The notes under the pieces: generated by a model
What the model saw: only the letters and a program-made list of their open reading frames with translations
Told to the model about the DNA's origin: nothing
The model's database searches: none
Assembly: GCA_028278625.1 (NCBI GenBank)
Contig: JANQDY010000189.1
Location: 1-33,533, forward strand
Direction of reading: 5' to 3'
DNA length: 33,533 nucleotides
Source of the DNA: Thermodesulfobacteriota bacterium
GTDB lineage: Bacteria > Desulfobacterota > DSM-4660 > Desulfatiglandales > Desulfatiglandaceae
Made by a program: the position numbers and the translations under genes
Part shown: positions 16,747-24,687 of the stretch, piece after piece
Position numbering within the stretch: the stretch's first letter is position 1
Layout: each line of letters starts with the position of its first letter

Positions 16747-17615
16747 TGCGAAGCGCCAACCTCCATGCTTTTACCCCGATAAAGGAACGGGACCTCCGTT
16801 TGGACCTTTTTTGCGGAATTTTCAACAAGACGTATTGTGCCGTGGTGAGCGCTGAAGCGGATGGTATCATCAGCGGGCTTGAGCGTGCCCAAGCATTGGC
16901 CGAAAGTCTCCAACTCAGCTTCCAAGCGTTGAGGGGCGTAGGCGAGACTGTCGGCAAGGGAGAGGTTATTTGCCGCATGACCGGAAACCCTGTTTCCCTT
17001 ATTAAAGGGGAAGAGACCATTCTGGGGGCACTGGCCAAATCTTCCGGAATAGCAAGCGCTGCAAGTCTTGCCAAACAGACCGCATCAGGACATTTCCGCG
17101 TGGTTTGCGGGGCCACCAAAAAAATGCCCCATGATCTAAAACCGGCCATTCGAAAAGCCGTCACCGATGCGGGCATAGATGTGCGCATGGCGCACCAGCC
17201 TTTCGTATATCTGGATAAAAACTATGTTCGTATTTTTGGCTCCCTTAAAAAAGCTTTCAAAGCCGCAAACCCCTTGAATCGACCGATTGTCATTCAAATC
17301 CGGGGAGAAACCGGTCCCATTGATGAAGAGGCCGTGATGGTAGCGCAACAGGGGGCGGCCGTCGTTATGGTGGACACGGGAAGGGTCCAAGACATCGAGA
17401 TGGTATCGGTTGGATTGAGAAAGGCACGGCTGCGAGACCGGGTTGAACTCGCCTTTGCGGGAAATCTGAAACCGGACGATCTGGCTGGCCTCATTGGAAG
17501 AGATATAGACGCAGTCGACATCGGTTACGGAATCGTCGACGCACCCTGTCTTCAAATGCGGTTCGACATTCAAACTGATTTCCCGGATATTCGTGATGGA
17601 ATACCGGCTTCTTAA
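16743..17615 (+). CDS. Quinolinate phosphoribosyltransferase (NadC/ModD)-like protein with divergent active site
   Basis: A 290-residue protein with the QPRTase fold. DGIISGLERAQALAE and GEVICRMTGNPVSLIKGEETILGALAKSSGIAS match the N-terminal NadC domain, and GAAVVMVDTG, LAFAGNLKPDDLAGL and VDAVDIGYG-like segments match the barrel. The substrate-binding RKTTPG motif of true NadC is replaced by TKKMPHD (residues 125-131), and the GGG..HR segment is absent. It therefore probably does not make nicotinate mononucleotide from quinolinate in the usual way; it is closer in character to the uncharacterised ModD group. It is translationally coupled to the LarA-like gene upstream (ATGA) and overlaps the MoCF gene downstream. 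Actual reaction unknown. Confidence 0.65.
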   Translation: MMRSANLHAFTPIKERDLRLDLFCGIFNKTYCAVVSAEADGIISGLERAQALAESLQLSFQALRGVGETVGKGEVICRMTGNPVSLIKGEETILGALAKSSGIASAASLAKQTASGHFRVVCGATKKMPHDLKPAIRKAVTDAGIDVRMAHQPFVYLDKNYVRIFGSLKKAFKAANPLNRPIVIQIRGETGPIDEEAVMVAQQGAAVVMVDTGRVQDIEMVSVGLRKARLRDRVELAFAGNLKPDDLAGLIGRDIDAVDIGYGIVDAPCLQMRFDIQTDFPDIRDGIPAS

Positions 17616-18501
17616 CAAAACAGAGATCCGAGTCAAACCCGTGGATCTGTCAAACGCCGATCTGGGCCGATGTGCATCAGCCGTTGCCCGTGCCCTTGGC
17701 CTGCCCGACGAAACCGTCACCGTCACCGATGCACAAAAAGGCCTTCTGATATTTGACGTAATGCGTCACACGGTTAAGCCTGAGAATATTATTGCAAAAA
17801 GAGAAGCCTTGCTGTCAGCGCTGTCTGAAGTTACGGGCGTTTTGGTAACAGCCGCCACTGACATCCATTCGGATGGAATTCTCGGCCTGATCAATGCGTC
17901 GCCAGTTGATGGAGCGGACATTCTGCTGAGGTCCCGGTCTTTAGGCCGGGCCGTTGTTGACCGTATCTCCAAAAGGGCCATGATCTTCCCAACCGGGACG
18001 GAACTCATCCATCAATTGATCCGGGACACGAACACGCCCTTTCTCAAAAATCATTTGGAAGCGTCCGGATACGAAGTGTGCACATCCGCCCCCCTTCCCG
18101 ATGACACCGCCAAAATCTTCCGTTCCATTCGAACGGCTGTTGATGACCCCTTTGGGTTGATCATAACCACCGGCGGGGTGGGCGCGGAAGGAAAAGACAA
18201 GACCCTGGAAGCACTCGCGAAACTGGATCCCAATGCTTTGCTTCCCGTTGTTCTGAAGTTCAAAAAAGGGACGGGACGGCATGACAAGGAAGGCGTGCGA
18301 ATCGGTGTCGGCTCGGCGCAAAATTCCCTCATCGTGTGCTTGCCCGGACCAAACGATGAAGTACAACTGATGTGGCCGGTACTTCGGAAGGCGCTAATGG
18401 AAAAATGGGGTAAGGCGGCTCTTGCCGATGGTCTGCGCCGGGTATTGAGTGAAAAGTTTAGTCATTTTAACCCGTCCAGTGTTCATGCCAATCACTTTTA
18501 A
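17596..18501 (+). CDS. MoCF (molybdopterin-binding) domain protein
   Basis: A 301-residue protein. The second half is a MoCF_biosynth domain as in MoaB, Mog and CinA: TGTELIHQLIRDTNTPFLKN, a DDTAKIFRSIRTA stretch, and TTGGVGAEGKDKTLEAL (residues 191-207), the GG-x-G...D-x-T motif that binds molybdopterin. The segment VCLPGPNDEVQLMWPVL is also typical. The first 130 residues have no family I recognise. The start overlaps the upstream gene by 20 bases; GTG at 17593 is an alternative. With a QPRTase-like and a possible LarA-like gene upstream, a role in handling a pterin or nucleotide-type cofactor is possible, but is inference. Confidence 0.75.
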   Translation: MEYRLLNKTEIRVKPVDLSNADLGRCASAVARALGLPDETVTVTDAQKGLLIFDVMRHTVKPENIIAKREALLSALSEVTGVLVTAATDIHSDGILGLINASPVDGADILLRSRSLGRAVVDRISKRAMIFPTGTELIHQLIRDTNTPFLKNHLEASGYEVCTSAPLPDDTAKIFRSIRTAVDDPFGLIITTGGVGAEGKDKTLEALAKLDPNALLPVVLKFKKGTGRHDKEGVRIGVGSAQNSLIVCLPGPNDEVQLMWPVLRKALMEKWGKAALADGLRRVLSEKFSHFNPSSVHANHF

Positions 18502-18519
18502 ATTGAGGAGAGTAAACAA

Positions 18520-19308
18520 ATGACGTTGACCACAGAACAATTGTCCGGTGTATCCGAATCTCTGTTAAACGCTGCCGAAAACAAACAGCCCATTGCACCT
18601 CCAACAGAAATTTACCCGCAACTCGACATGGAAAATGCCTACAAAATTCAGCTTGATGTGGTAAGCCATCGCGTCGCGGGCGGAGCCAGAATCGTTGGAA
18701 AAAAAATCGGGCTCACAAGCCCTGCCATGCAGAAGATGTTAGGTGTGGATGAACCCGACTATGGTCACCTGCTTGATGACATGAGCGTTTTTCAGGGAGA
18801 AGGCATGGCCATGGGTCTCTTTATTCAGCCCCGCATCGAGGGTGAAATCGCTTTTGTTCTGGAAAAAGATCTCTCGGGGCCGGGACTGACAAGAGCGGAA
18901 GTGGCCAGCGCTGTGGCCGGAGCCATGCCGGCATTGGAGATTATCGACAGCCGCATCGCGGACTGGAACATCAAAATCCAAGATACCATCGCCGACAACG
19001 CGTCAAGTTCCCACTTCGTTTTGGGATCATCAATGATTTCCATCTCCAAGATAGACTTGCGATATGTCGGATACGTTTTGGTCAAAAACGGTCTCTTGGC
19101 AGGCACTGGCGCCGGAGCGGATGTTCTCGGCGATCCGCTTCAGTCGGTTACCTGGCTGGCAAACAAAATGGGAGAATTCGGTATTGGCCTAAAGGCCGGT
19201 GAGATCATCCTCTCGGGTGCGGCTTCCGCTGCTTTGCCAATCCAAGCCGGTGATTCCATACAACTGAATGTCGATCGGGTCGGACAGGTTGGGTGTTGTT
19301 TTATATAA
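18520..19308 (+). CDS. mhpD: 2-keto-4-pentenoate hydratase family protein (MhpD/DmpE type)
   Basis: A 262-residue member of the 2-oxopent-4-enoate hydratase / 2-oxohex-3-enedioate decarboxylase family. It is expected to hydrate 2-hydroxypenta-2,4-dienoate (or a homologue) to 4-hydroxy-2-oxovalerate. Visible family motifs: [17 protein letters not shown] with the conserved lysines, [13 protein letters not shown] with the metal-binding glutamates, [10 protein letters not shown], and the C-terminal [19 protein letters not shown]. The decarboxylase and hydratase branches look alike, but the adjacent MhpF and MhpE genes favour the hydratase. GAGGAG lies 9 bases before the ATG. It is the first of three genes in reaction order. 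Confidence 0.88.
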   Translation: MTLTTEQLSGVSESLLNAAENKQPIAPPTEIYPQLDMENAYKIQLDVVSHRVAGGARIVGKKIGLTSPAMQKMLGVDEPDYGHLLDDMSVFQGEGMAMGLFIQPRIEGEIAFVLEKDLSGPGLTRAEVASAVAGAMPALEIIDSRIADWNIKIQDTIADNASSSHFVLGSSMISISKIDLRYVGYVLVKNGLLAGTGAGADVLGDPLQSVTWLANKMGEFGIGLKAGEIILSGAASAALPIQAGDSIQLNVDRVGQVGCCFI

Positions 19309-19327
19309 ATCCAAGGAAAGGAAAATA

Positions 19328-20215
19328 GTGGAAAATAAACTTAAAGTGGCGATTATCGGCCCGGGAAATATCGGTTCCGACCTCATGTACAAGGTCTTGA
19401 GGAGCGAGAAACTTGAGATGACCCTGATGGCCGGTATCATGGACAAAAGTGAAGGCTTGCGAAGGGCAAAAGATCTGGGAATCCAAACCACCGCCAAGGG
19501 AATCGGACCCATTCTTGAAAACGCTGAGATCCAACTGGTCTTTGATGCAACCGGCGCAAAGCCGCACACGGCCCACGCTCCCCTTCTGAAAAAGGCGGGA
19601 AAAATGGCGGTTGATCTGACACCGGCAGCCCTGGGGCCCTATGTCATACCGGCGGTCAATATGGAGACCCACCTGGAAGAGGAGAACATTAACCTCGTCA
19701 CCTGCGGTGGACAGGCAACCATACCCATCGTTGCCGCTGTCAGCCGCGTCCAGACAGTTGGCTACGGGGAGATCGTGGCCACCATATCCAGCAGGAGTGC
19801 CGGACCCGGTACTCGCCAGAATATTGATGAATTTACCGAGACCACCGCCAAAGGCGTTGAAATGGTCGGCGGGGCCAAGAAGGGAAAAGCCATCATTATT
19901 CTCAATCCTGCCGAACCGCCGATCATGATGAGGGATACGATTTATTGCCTGCTTGAGAAAGAAGGTAATCCGGGCGCCATTACCGCCAGCGTGACGGACA
20001 TGGTTTCAGTGGTGCAAACCTATGTTCCCGGTTACAAGCTCAAAGTACCGCCAATCATAGACGGGAAACAGGTTACGGTTATGGTTGAAGTGGAAGGTGC
20101 GGGTGATTTCCTGCCCAAATACGCCGGCAACCTGGATATTATGACTTCCGCCGCAGTCGGCGTCGCCGAGCGAATCTCAGATCATATCTATTCACTGACA
20201 AGGAGTCATCATTAG
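19328..20215 (+). CDS. mhpF: Acetaldehyde dehydrogenase (CoA-acetylating), MhpF/DmpF type
   Basis: A 295-residue NAD-dependent acylating aldehyde dehydrogenase that turns the acetaldehyde (or propanal) released by MhpE into acyl-CoA, normally by channelling within an MhpE-MhpF complex. [14 protein letters not shown] at the N-terminus is the nucleotide-binding loop, and [13 protein letters not shown] carries the catalytic Cys at about residue 126. GTG at 19328 is chosen: it follows AAGGAAAGG and gives the family N-terminus, while earlier in-frame codons overlap the hydratase gene. The stop abuts the MhpE ATG directly, fitting the strict co-expression of the two subunits. Confidence 0.95.
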   Translation: MENKLKVAIIGPGNIGSDLMYKVLRSEKLEMTLMAGIMDKSEGLRRAKDLGIQTTAKGIGPILENAEIQLVFDATGAKPHTAHAPLLKKAGKMAVDLTPAALGPYVIPAVNMETHLEEENINLVTCGGQATIPIVAAVSRVQTVGYGEIVATISSRSAGPGTRQNIDEFTETTAKGVEMVGGAKKGKAIIILNPAEPPIMMRDTIYCLLEKEGNPGAITASVTDMVSVVQTYVPGYKLKVPPIIDGKQVTVMVEVEGAGDFLPKYAGNLDIMTSAAVGVAERISDHIYSLTRSHH

Positions 20216-21217
20216 ATGAGACAGATAAAAATCATTGACACCACATTGCGGGACGGCATGCACACCGTTTCACATCAATTCACAATTGGCCAGATGGAGA
20301 ATATCGCCAAGGCACTGGATGCGGCCGGCGTTTATGCCATCGAAGTCTGTCATGGCGATGGTTTGGGCGGATCAAGCATCCAATATGGGTTTTCCCGTCA
20401 TCCGGATGATGAGTACTTAAATGCCGTCTCAAAAACCCTTTGTCGCGCGAAACTGGCCATACTCCTCTTGCCGGGCATCGGTACCATGGAAGACCTGAAA
20501 ATTGCCAAGGCGGCCGGCGTTTCAATTGCAAGAGTCGCAACCCATATTACGGAAGCCGATATCGCTGAACAGCATATTGGATTGACCAAAGAATTCGGCA
20601 TGGAAAGCATCAATTTCCTCATGATGGCCCATATGGCGCCAATAGACGTAATGATAGAGAACGCCAGATTGATGGAAAGCTATGGTGCAGATGTCGTTTA
20701 TGTCGTTGATTCAGCCGGTTATATGCTCCCTGATGAGGTGGCGGCAAGGGTCAAGGCCATGAAGGACGCCATTGGCTGCAAAGTCGGCTTTCATGCCCAC
20801 AACAACATGGGTCTGGCGATGGCCAACGTCCTTGCCGCAGTAGACAGCGGCGCTGATTTTACGGACAGTTCCCTATGCGCCATGGGGGCCGGCGGCGGCA
20901 ATGCATCCACTGAAATGGTCGCCGCCGTGCTGGAAAGGTATGGGGTGGATTGTGGTTTGGACCTCTACAGTTCAATTGATGCCGCTGAGCTGGCATCAGC
21001 GATTAAGCCGAGTATGGACGAAGACCCTTCTTCTAAATTAATGCTGGGGTATGCAGGCGTTTATTCCAGTTTCATGCTTCACGCAGACCGGGCATCCAAG
21101 CGTTTTAATGTGGATGTTAGGGATATTTTGGTTGAGCTGGGCCGAAGAAAGGTTGTGGGCGGACAGGAAGATATGATCATCGATGTTGCTTACGAAATGG
21201 AAAAAAACAAGCCCTAG
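20216..21217 (+). CDS. mhpE: 4-hydroxy-2-oxovalerate aldolase, MhpE/DmpG type
   Basis: A 333-residue HMGL-like aldolase that cleaves 4-hydroxy-2-oxovalerate into pyruvate and acetaldehyde. Active-site features are complete: IDTTLRDGMH near residues 7-16 (catalytic Arg12 and metal Asp13), the base His20 in VSHQF, EVCHGDGLGGSS, and the metal-binding GFHAHNNMGLAMAN pair of histidines. The C-terminal LMLGYAGVYSSFMLHADRAS segment is the part that binds MhpF. It starts at the base after the MhpF stop. A 226-base space without a convincing gene separates it from the aldehyde dehydrogenase. Confidence 0.95.
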   Translation: MRQIKIIDTTLRDGMHTVSHQFTIGQMENIAKALDAAGVYAIEVCHGDGLGGSSIQYGFSRHPDDEYLNAVSKTLCRAKLAILLLPGIGTMEDLKIAKAAGVSIARVATHITEADIAEQHIGLTKEFGMESINFLMMAHMAPIDVMIENARLMESYGADVVYVVDSAGYMLPDEVAARVKAMKDAIGCKVGFHAHNNMGLAMANVLAAVDSGADFTDSSLCAMGAGGGNASTEMVAAVLERYGVDCGLDLYSSIDAAELASAIKPSMDEDPSSKLMLGYAGVYSSFMLHADRASKRFNVDVRDILVELGRRKVVGGQEDMIIDVAYEMEKNKP

Positions 21218-21443
21218 TGCTCCACAAAGCTCAATCTTCTTTGTTGCGAAACCGCGTTAAATGATACGGCTCCGATCACACTGGAACGTAAAAGAAACAA
21301 CCATGAGAGGAGGTTTGGAAAAATGGGACCGTGAACGTGCAAGTGGAAAAGGGTCAAAGATATCGGCTCTTTAATGCCGATCATTGCCGATGATGAATAT
21401 GTCATTATAGGGGAATATGGATAACTTGGAAGGAGTACACGTC

Positions 21444-22916
21444 ATGTCAAAAGCACCGGTTACATATGAATCTTGGAACGAACAGTATATTGGGGGAGAA
21501 TGGAAACAAGGGTCCAGCGACGAGATTCTAACGGTCAGGAATCCGTATAACGGTGAGGCGCTTGCCGAGATAAGACTTGCAGACAAACAGGATATTGATG
21601 ATGCCTACAACATAGCGAAACAACGGCAAAAAGACTGGGCGGATGTCCTCGCTTACGAAAAAATTGACCTCATGGAAAGAGCGGCGGCACTCTTTGCTGA
21701 ACGAAAAGAGGATCTTGTAAACCTGCTAATAGAAGAAACCGGGAGCTCACGCATCAAGGCTGGTGTTGAGGTGGATTGCGCCATTTCGGACATAAAGGAA
21801 GCAATGAAATACCCCTTGATGATGAATGCGAATATGTTCCCTTCTAACGTGCCGGGGAAGGAGAACAGAGTTTACCGTGTTCCGATCGGTGTCATGGGAA
21901 TGATCTCGCCGTGGAATTGGCCCCTCTATTTGAGTGTTCGCGGCATAGCAGCCGCTTTGGCGGCAGGAAATAGCGTCGTGCTGAAAGCTGCATCCCTTAC
22001 CCCTATCACAGGCGGACTCGTGATCGCCAAGATTTTTGAGGATGCGGGCCTTCCCAAGGGGGTCTTGAACGTGGTGGTGGCATCTCCTGGAGAAATCGGC
22101 GACTATATGGTTGAACATCCCATCCCAAGCGTTATTTCCTTTACCGGGTCCACGGAAGTGGGAAAGCGCATCGGTGAAATCGCCGGAAAAAACCTGAAGA
22201 AAGCGGCATTGGAACTGGGTGGAAACAATGCACTCATTGTTCTTGATGATGCCGACGTCGACCAAGCTGTTTCTGCGGCGGCATTTGGCAGATACTTCCA
22301 CCAAGGCCAGATTTGTATCGCGACAAACCGTATTATCGTTGACCGAAAGGTCTATACGGAATTCGTTCAACGGTTTAAGGAAGTTACCAAAAGGGTTAAA
22401 GTGGGGGATCCCTCAGATCCGGATACAATCATTGGACCGATGATCACCCGAGAGCCGGTGGACAAGCTGGAAAAATTATTGGACGATTGCGCCAGCGAAG
22501 GCGCAACGGTCATATTGCGCGGGAAAGTTGAAGGAAATCTCATGTGGCCATCCATTGTCGTCGATGTGACCAATGACATGGCAATCGCCCAAACGGAGCT
22601 TTTTGGTCCCGTTGCCGCGATCCTGCCGGTGGACAATGAGGAAGAGGCCATTGAGATTGCCAATGACAGCGATTTTGGACTGAGCGGCGCCGTGTTTTCC
22701 GGCTCCCTTGAGCGGGGAATTCGCGTTGCGGAACAAATCGAAACCGGCATGATTCATGTAAATGACCAAACCGTCAATGTTGACCCCGGCACGCCGTTCG
22801 GCGGGGAGAAAAACTCCGGTCTTGGCAGGTATTGCGGCGTAGAATGGGCGATTGACGATTTTACGACGGTAAAGTGGGTTTCAGTTCAGAACGAATATCG
22901 GGAATGGCCTTTTTAG
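21444..22916 (+). CDS. NAD(P)+-dependent aldehyde dehydrogenase
   Basis: A 490-residue aldehyde dehydrogenase superfamily enzyme that oxidises an aldehyde to its acid. The active site is complete: GMISPWNWPLYLS (with the conserved Asn), FTGSTEVGKRIGE, Glu257 in ALELGGNN, and nucleophile Cys291 in FHQGQICIATNR, spaced 34 apart as usual. PFGGEKNSGLGRYCG and the C-terminus look like the benzaldehyde/vanillin dehydrogenase branch, but substrate cannot be read from sequence. The ATG at 21444 follows GGAAGGAG by 9 bases; an upstream ATG at 21417 lacks a ribosome site. It is the last gene before a strong terminator. The 226 bases before it hold no gene I can support. Confidence 0.92.
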   Translation: MSKAPVTYESWNEQYIGGEWKQGSSDEILTVRNPYNGEALAEIRLADKQDIDDAYNIAKQRQKDWADVLAYEKIDLMERAAALFAERKEDLVNLLIEETGSSRIKAGVEVDCAISDIKEAMKYPLMMNANMFPSNVPGKENRVYRVPIGVMGMISPWNWPLYLSVRGIAAALAAGNSVVLKAASLTPITGGLVIAKIFEDAGLPKGVLNVVVASPGEIGDYMVEHPIPSVISFTGSTEVGKRIGEIAGKNLKKAALELGGNNALIVLDDADVDQAVSAAAFGRYFHQGQICIATNRIIVDRKVYTEFVQRFKEVTKRVKVGDPSDPDTIIGPMITREPVDKLEKLLDDCASEGATVILRGKVEGNLMWPSIVVDVTNDMAIAQTELFGPVAAILPVDNEEEAIEIANDSDFGLSGAVFSGSLERGIRVAEQIETGMIHVNDQTVNVDPGTPFGGEKNSGLGRYCGVEWAIDDFTTVKWVSVQNEYREWPF

Positions 22917-22929
22917 CGGCAATGCAACC

Positions 22930-22973
22930 AAAAACGCCGGCGTATTCTTTGCAAAGATACGCCGGCTTTTTTT
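22930..22973 (+). terminator. Strong bidirectional intrinsic terminator
   Basis: A 10-base perfect stem GCCGGCGTAT (22936-22945) with ATACGCCGGC (22957-22966) encloses a loop that can itself pair further. A run of seven T follows (22967-22973), and an A-run precedes at 22930-22934, so the element can also end transcription of the convergent IclR gene. Confidence 0.92.
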
Positions 22974-23008
22974 AACTCTGCCCCGGCAGGAGGCAATTGT
23001 TACGAACC

Positions 23009-23791
23009 CTAAAGCACTTCCGTGACGCCCTTTTGGTGAATGGCCCTTGATATTCTTGCGGCCGTTTTCCTTACCGCGGAAATGTATGCGTCGGATTCCT
23101 TGTTAAAACGTTCACTGGGAACCGATATGCTGATTGAGGCCAGTCCCTTCCCTTCTGAATTGGTCAAAAGAGCCGCCGCGCATTTCAACCCTCTTTCGAT
23201 CTCCTCATTGTCGATGGCATAGCCTTGCTGCCTGATCTTGGCCAATTCGGCCTTTAAACGGTCCAGGTCTTTAATGGTTTTATCCGTGAACTGCGGCAGG
23301 CCCTTTTCCCGGACGATCTTCTCGACTTCGTCTTCAGAAAGGTCGGCCAAGAGGACTTTGCCAACACCCGAGCAGTGGCATGGCAATTTTGAACCGATGC
23401 TTGATATGACCCGTATGGTTTTCTTCCCCTCAATCTTATCGAGATAGAGCGCTTCTCCTTGATGGAGAACGGCCAAATGGACTGTTTCCTGGCACTCTTC
23501 ATTCAATTCTTCTAAAAAGGGCCTTGTGATCCTTTTGATGGTCGTGTGGGGTTCGGCCAACAGCCCAAGATTGTAGATTTTCGAACCCAAATAGTACTTA
23601 TGTGTCAGAGGCTCCCTTTCCACATAACCGGCGTCTTCAAGATTCTTCAGGATACGAAAAGCGGACGCTTTGTTCATATCCAGGGATTCATGGACTTCCG
23701 TAACTGTCAGTTCCTTACCCCTTTCGTCGAAAAGATCCAGGATATCAAACGCTTTTTTAAGGACTTTGATTTTGTATTTGCCTTTTTCCAT
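23009..23791 (-). CDS. IclR-family transcriptional regulator
   Basis: A 260-residue IclR regulator. The N-terminal winged helix is KVLKKAFDILDLF, then ELTVTEVHESLDMNKASAFR and LKNLEDAGYVEREP; the effector-binding domain has the usual ETVHLAVLHQGEALYLDKIEG and LPCHCSGVGKVLLA stretches. GTG at 23800 would add three residues; the ATG at 23791 is preferred. It converges on the aldehyde dehydrogenase across a terminator and is divergent from the DUF6125-like gene. IclR proteins often repress aromatic or glyoxylate catabolism, so it is the first candidate for the dyads at 12869-12906 and 23877-23897. Confidence 0.92.
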   Translation of the reverse strand: MEKGKYKIKVLKKAFDILDLFDERGKELTVTEVHESLDMNKASAFRILKNLEDAGYVEREPLTHKYYLGSKIYNLGLLAEPHTTIKRITRPFLEELNEECQETVHLAVLHQGEALYLDKIEGKKTIRVISSIGSKLPCHCSGVGKVLLADLSEDEVEKIVREKGLPQFTDKTIKDLDRLKAELAKIRQQGYAIDNEEIERGLKCAAALLTNSEGKGLASISISVPSERFNKESDAYISAVRKTAARISRAIHQKGVTEVL

Positions 23792-23876
23792 TTTTCTCAC
23801 ATCATGAAGGACATGTTTCAGAACCTTAATCTTTCACCATTCCCATGTCAAGAGGATCAAGCGTTTGTGTGCTCCC

Positions 23877-23897
23877 TAACACACAGGCAATGTGTTA
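23877..23897 (+). promoter_or_regulatory. Perfect dyad TAACACA-N7-TGTGTTA, probable operator
   Basis: A perfect 7-base inverted repeat with a 7-base spacer lies between iclR (minus) and the DUF6125-like gene (plus). An overlapping GTGT-N8-ACAC dyad precedes it. A TATAAA -10-like element (23915-23920) lies 17 bases downstream, so the dyad covers the -35 region of the plus-strand gene. It is a likely IclR autoregulatory site, but its half-site differs from that at 12869-12906. Confidence 0.55.
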
Positions 23898-24000
23898 AGT
23901 TTTTGAGTAAAAGATATAAAATGATGTCACAAATGGTAACGAGAAACGTCTAGGAAGAAAGGGTAGAATGCTTCTGACTGCTAAAGAGGAGACGCGATAA

Positions 24001-24501
24001 ATGGAATCGTTTAAGGACAAAGAGTTGAAGGACCTGATCATCAAGAACTGGATGACCCATGACGCCATGTGGTTTTACCATTCCCTTATGGAATGCGGCA
24101 TTCATAAGACAAACAAAATAAACCGGGCGGCCGTGAGATCCATGGCCATGGTAGAGGTCAAACGGATCAAAAAGAAGTTTGACGTCGAGAGAATCGAGAC
24201 CTTTGAGCAGCTAAAGGGATTTTTGGAAAAAACCTATCGTATCGTCAAAGCGGATTTCATGAAATTCGGTTACACCTTTCCGTCTGAAAATGTCTGCCGT
24301 TTTGAAATGGCTGAATGCTTCGCCCATGAAGGCATAAAGAAGATGGGCGTCATTGAGCAATATGAATGCGGTATTTTTGAGCGAATTGAAGGATGGTTCG
24401 ACGGTTTGGGCATCCGTTATGACGTGAGCCCCAGGGTCGATGTCTGCATGATGCACACCGACGGCAGGTGCTACAGGGATTTTACGCTCAAATTTCCTTG
24501 A
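24001..24501 (+). CDS. DUF6125-like small Cys/His protein
   Basis: A 166-residue soluble protein. The start, LKNWMTHDAMWFYHSLMECG-like, and the later CRFEMAECFAHEG, YECGIFERIEGWF and CMMHTDGRCYRDF stretches match what I remember of DUF6125, a family of unknown function. The order Cys / His / Cys-Gly / Cys-x-x-His...Cys parallels that of the ATC-hydrolase-like protein at 12188, so both may share a fold and a metal or thiol site. AGAGGAG lies 9 bases before the ATG. It stands alone between the iclR operator region and the next cassette. No reaction is assigned. Confidence 0.6.
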   Translation: MESFKDKELKDLIIKNWMTHDAMWFYHSLMECGIHKTNKINRAAVRSMAMVEVKRIKKKFDVERIETFEQLKGFLEKTYRIVKADFMKFGYTFPSENVCRFEMAECFAHEGIKKMGVIEQYECGIFERIEGWFDGLGIRYDVSPRVDVCMMHTDGRCYRDFTLKFP

Positions 24502-24562
24502 TGTCCCAGGGCCCGGGCAGAGGCTTTCACCCCCCCCTCCTCCGTCGAATCGGCAAAACGCC

Positions 24563-24591
24563 TTGACATAAGCGCCATTTAAGAATAATTA
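24563..24591 (+). promoter_or_regulatory. Putative sigma-70 promoter of the membrane/metal cassette
   Basis: TTGACA (24563-24568), a 17-base spacer, then TAATTA (24586-24591), within a strongly AT-rich tract about 100 bases before the HMA2-PGPGW gene. The -35 element is perfect, the -10 partial. Confidence 0.6.
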
Positions 24592-24687
24592 TTTAAAAAT
24601 GGTATTTTAACCTACACCTAACCTGACCTTTACGATTCCTTGAAATGCTTTCATTGTGGATTATAGATGAGCTACAAAGGAGATCGC

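Noticed and set aside
21312..21383. 23-codon open frame between the aldolase and the aldehyde dehydrogenase
   Set aside because: Short, compositionally unremarkable and without recognisable features; the ribosome-site-like AGGAGG lies inside it, not before it.
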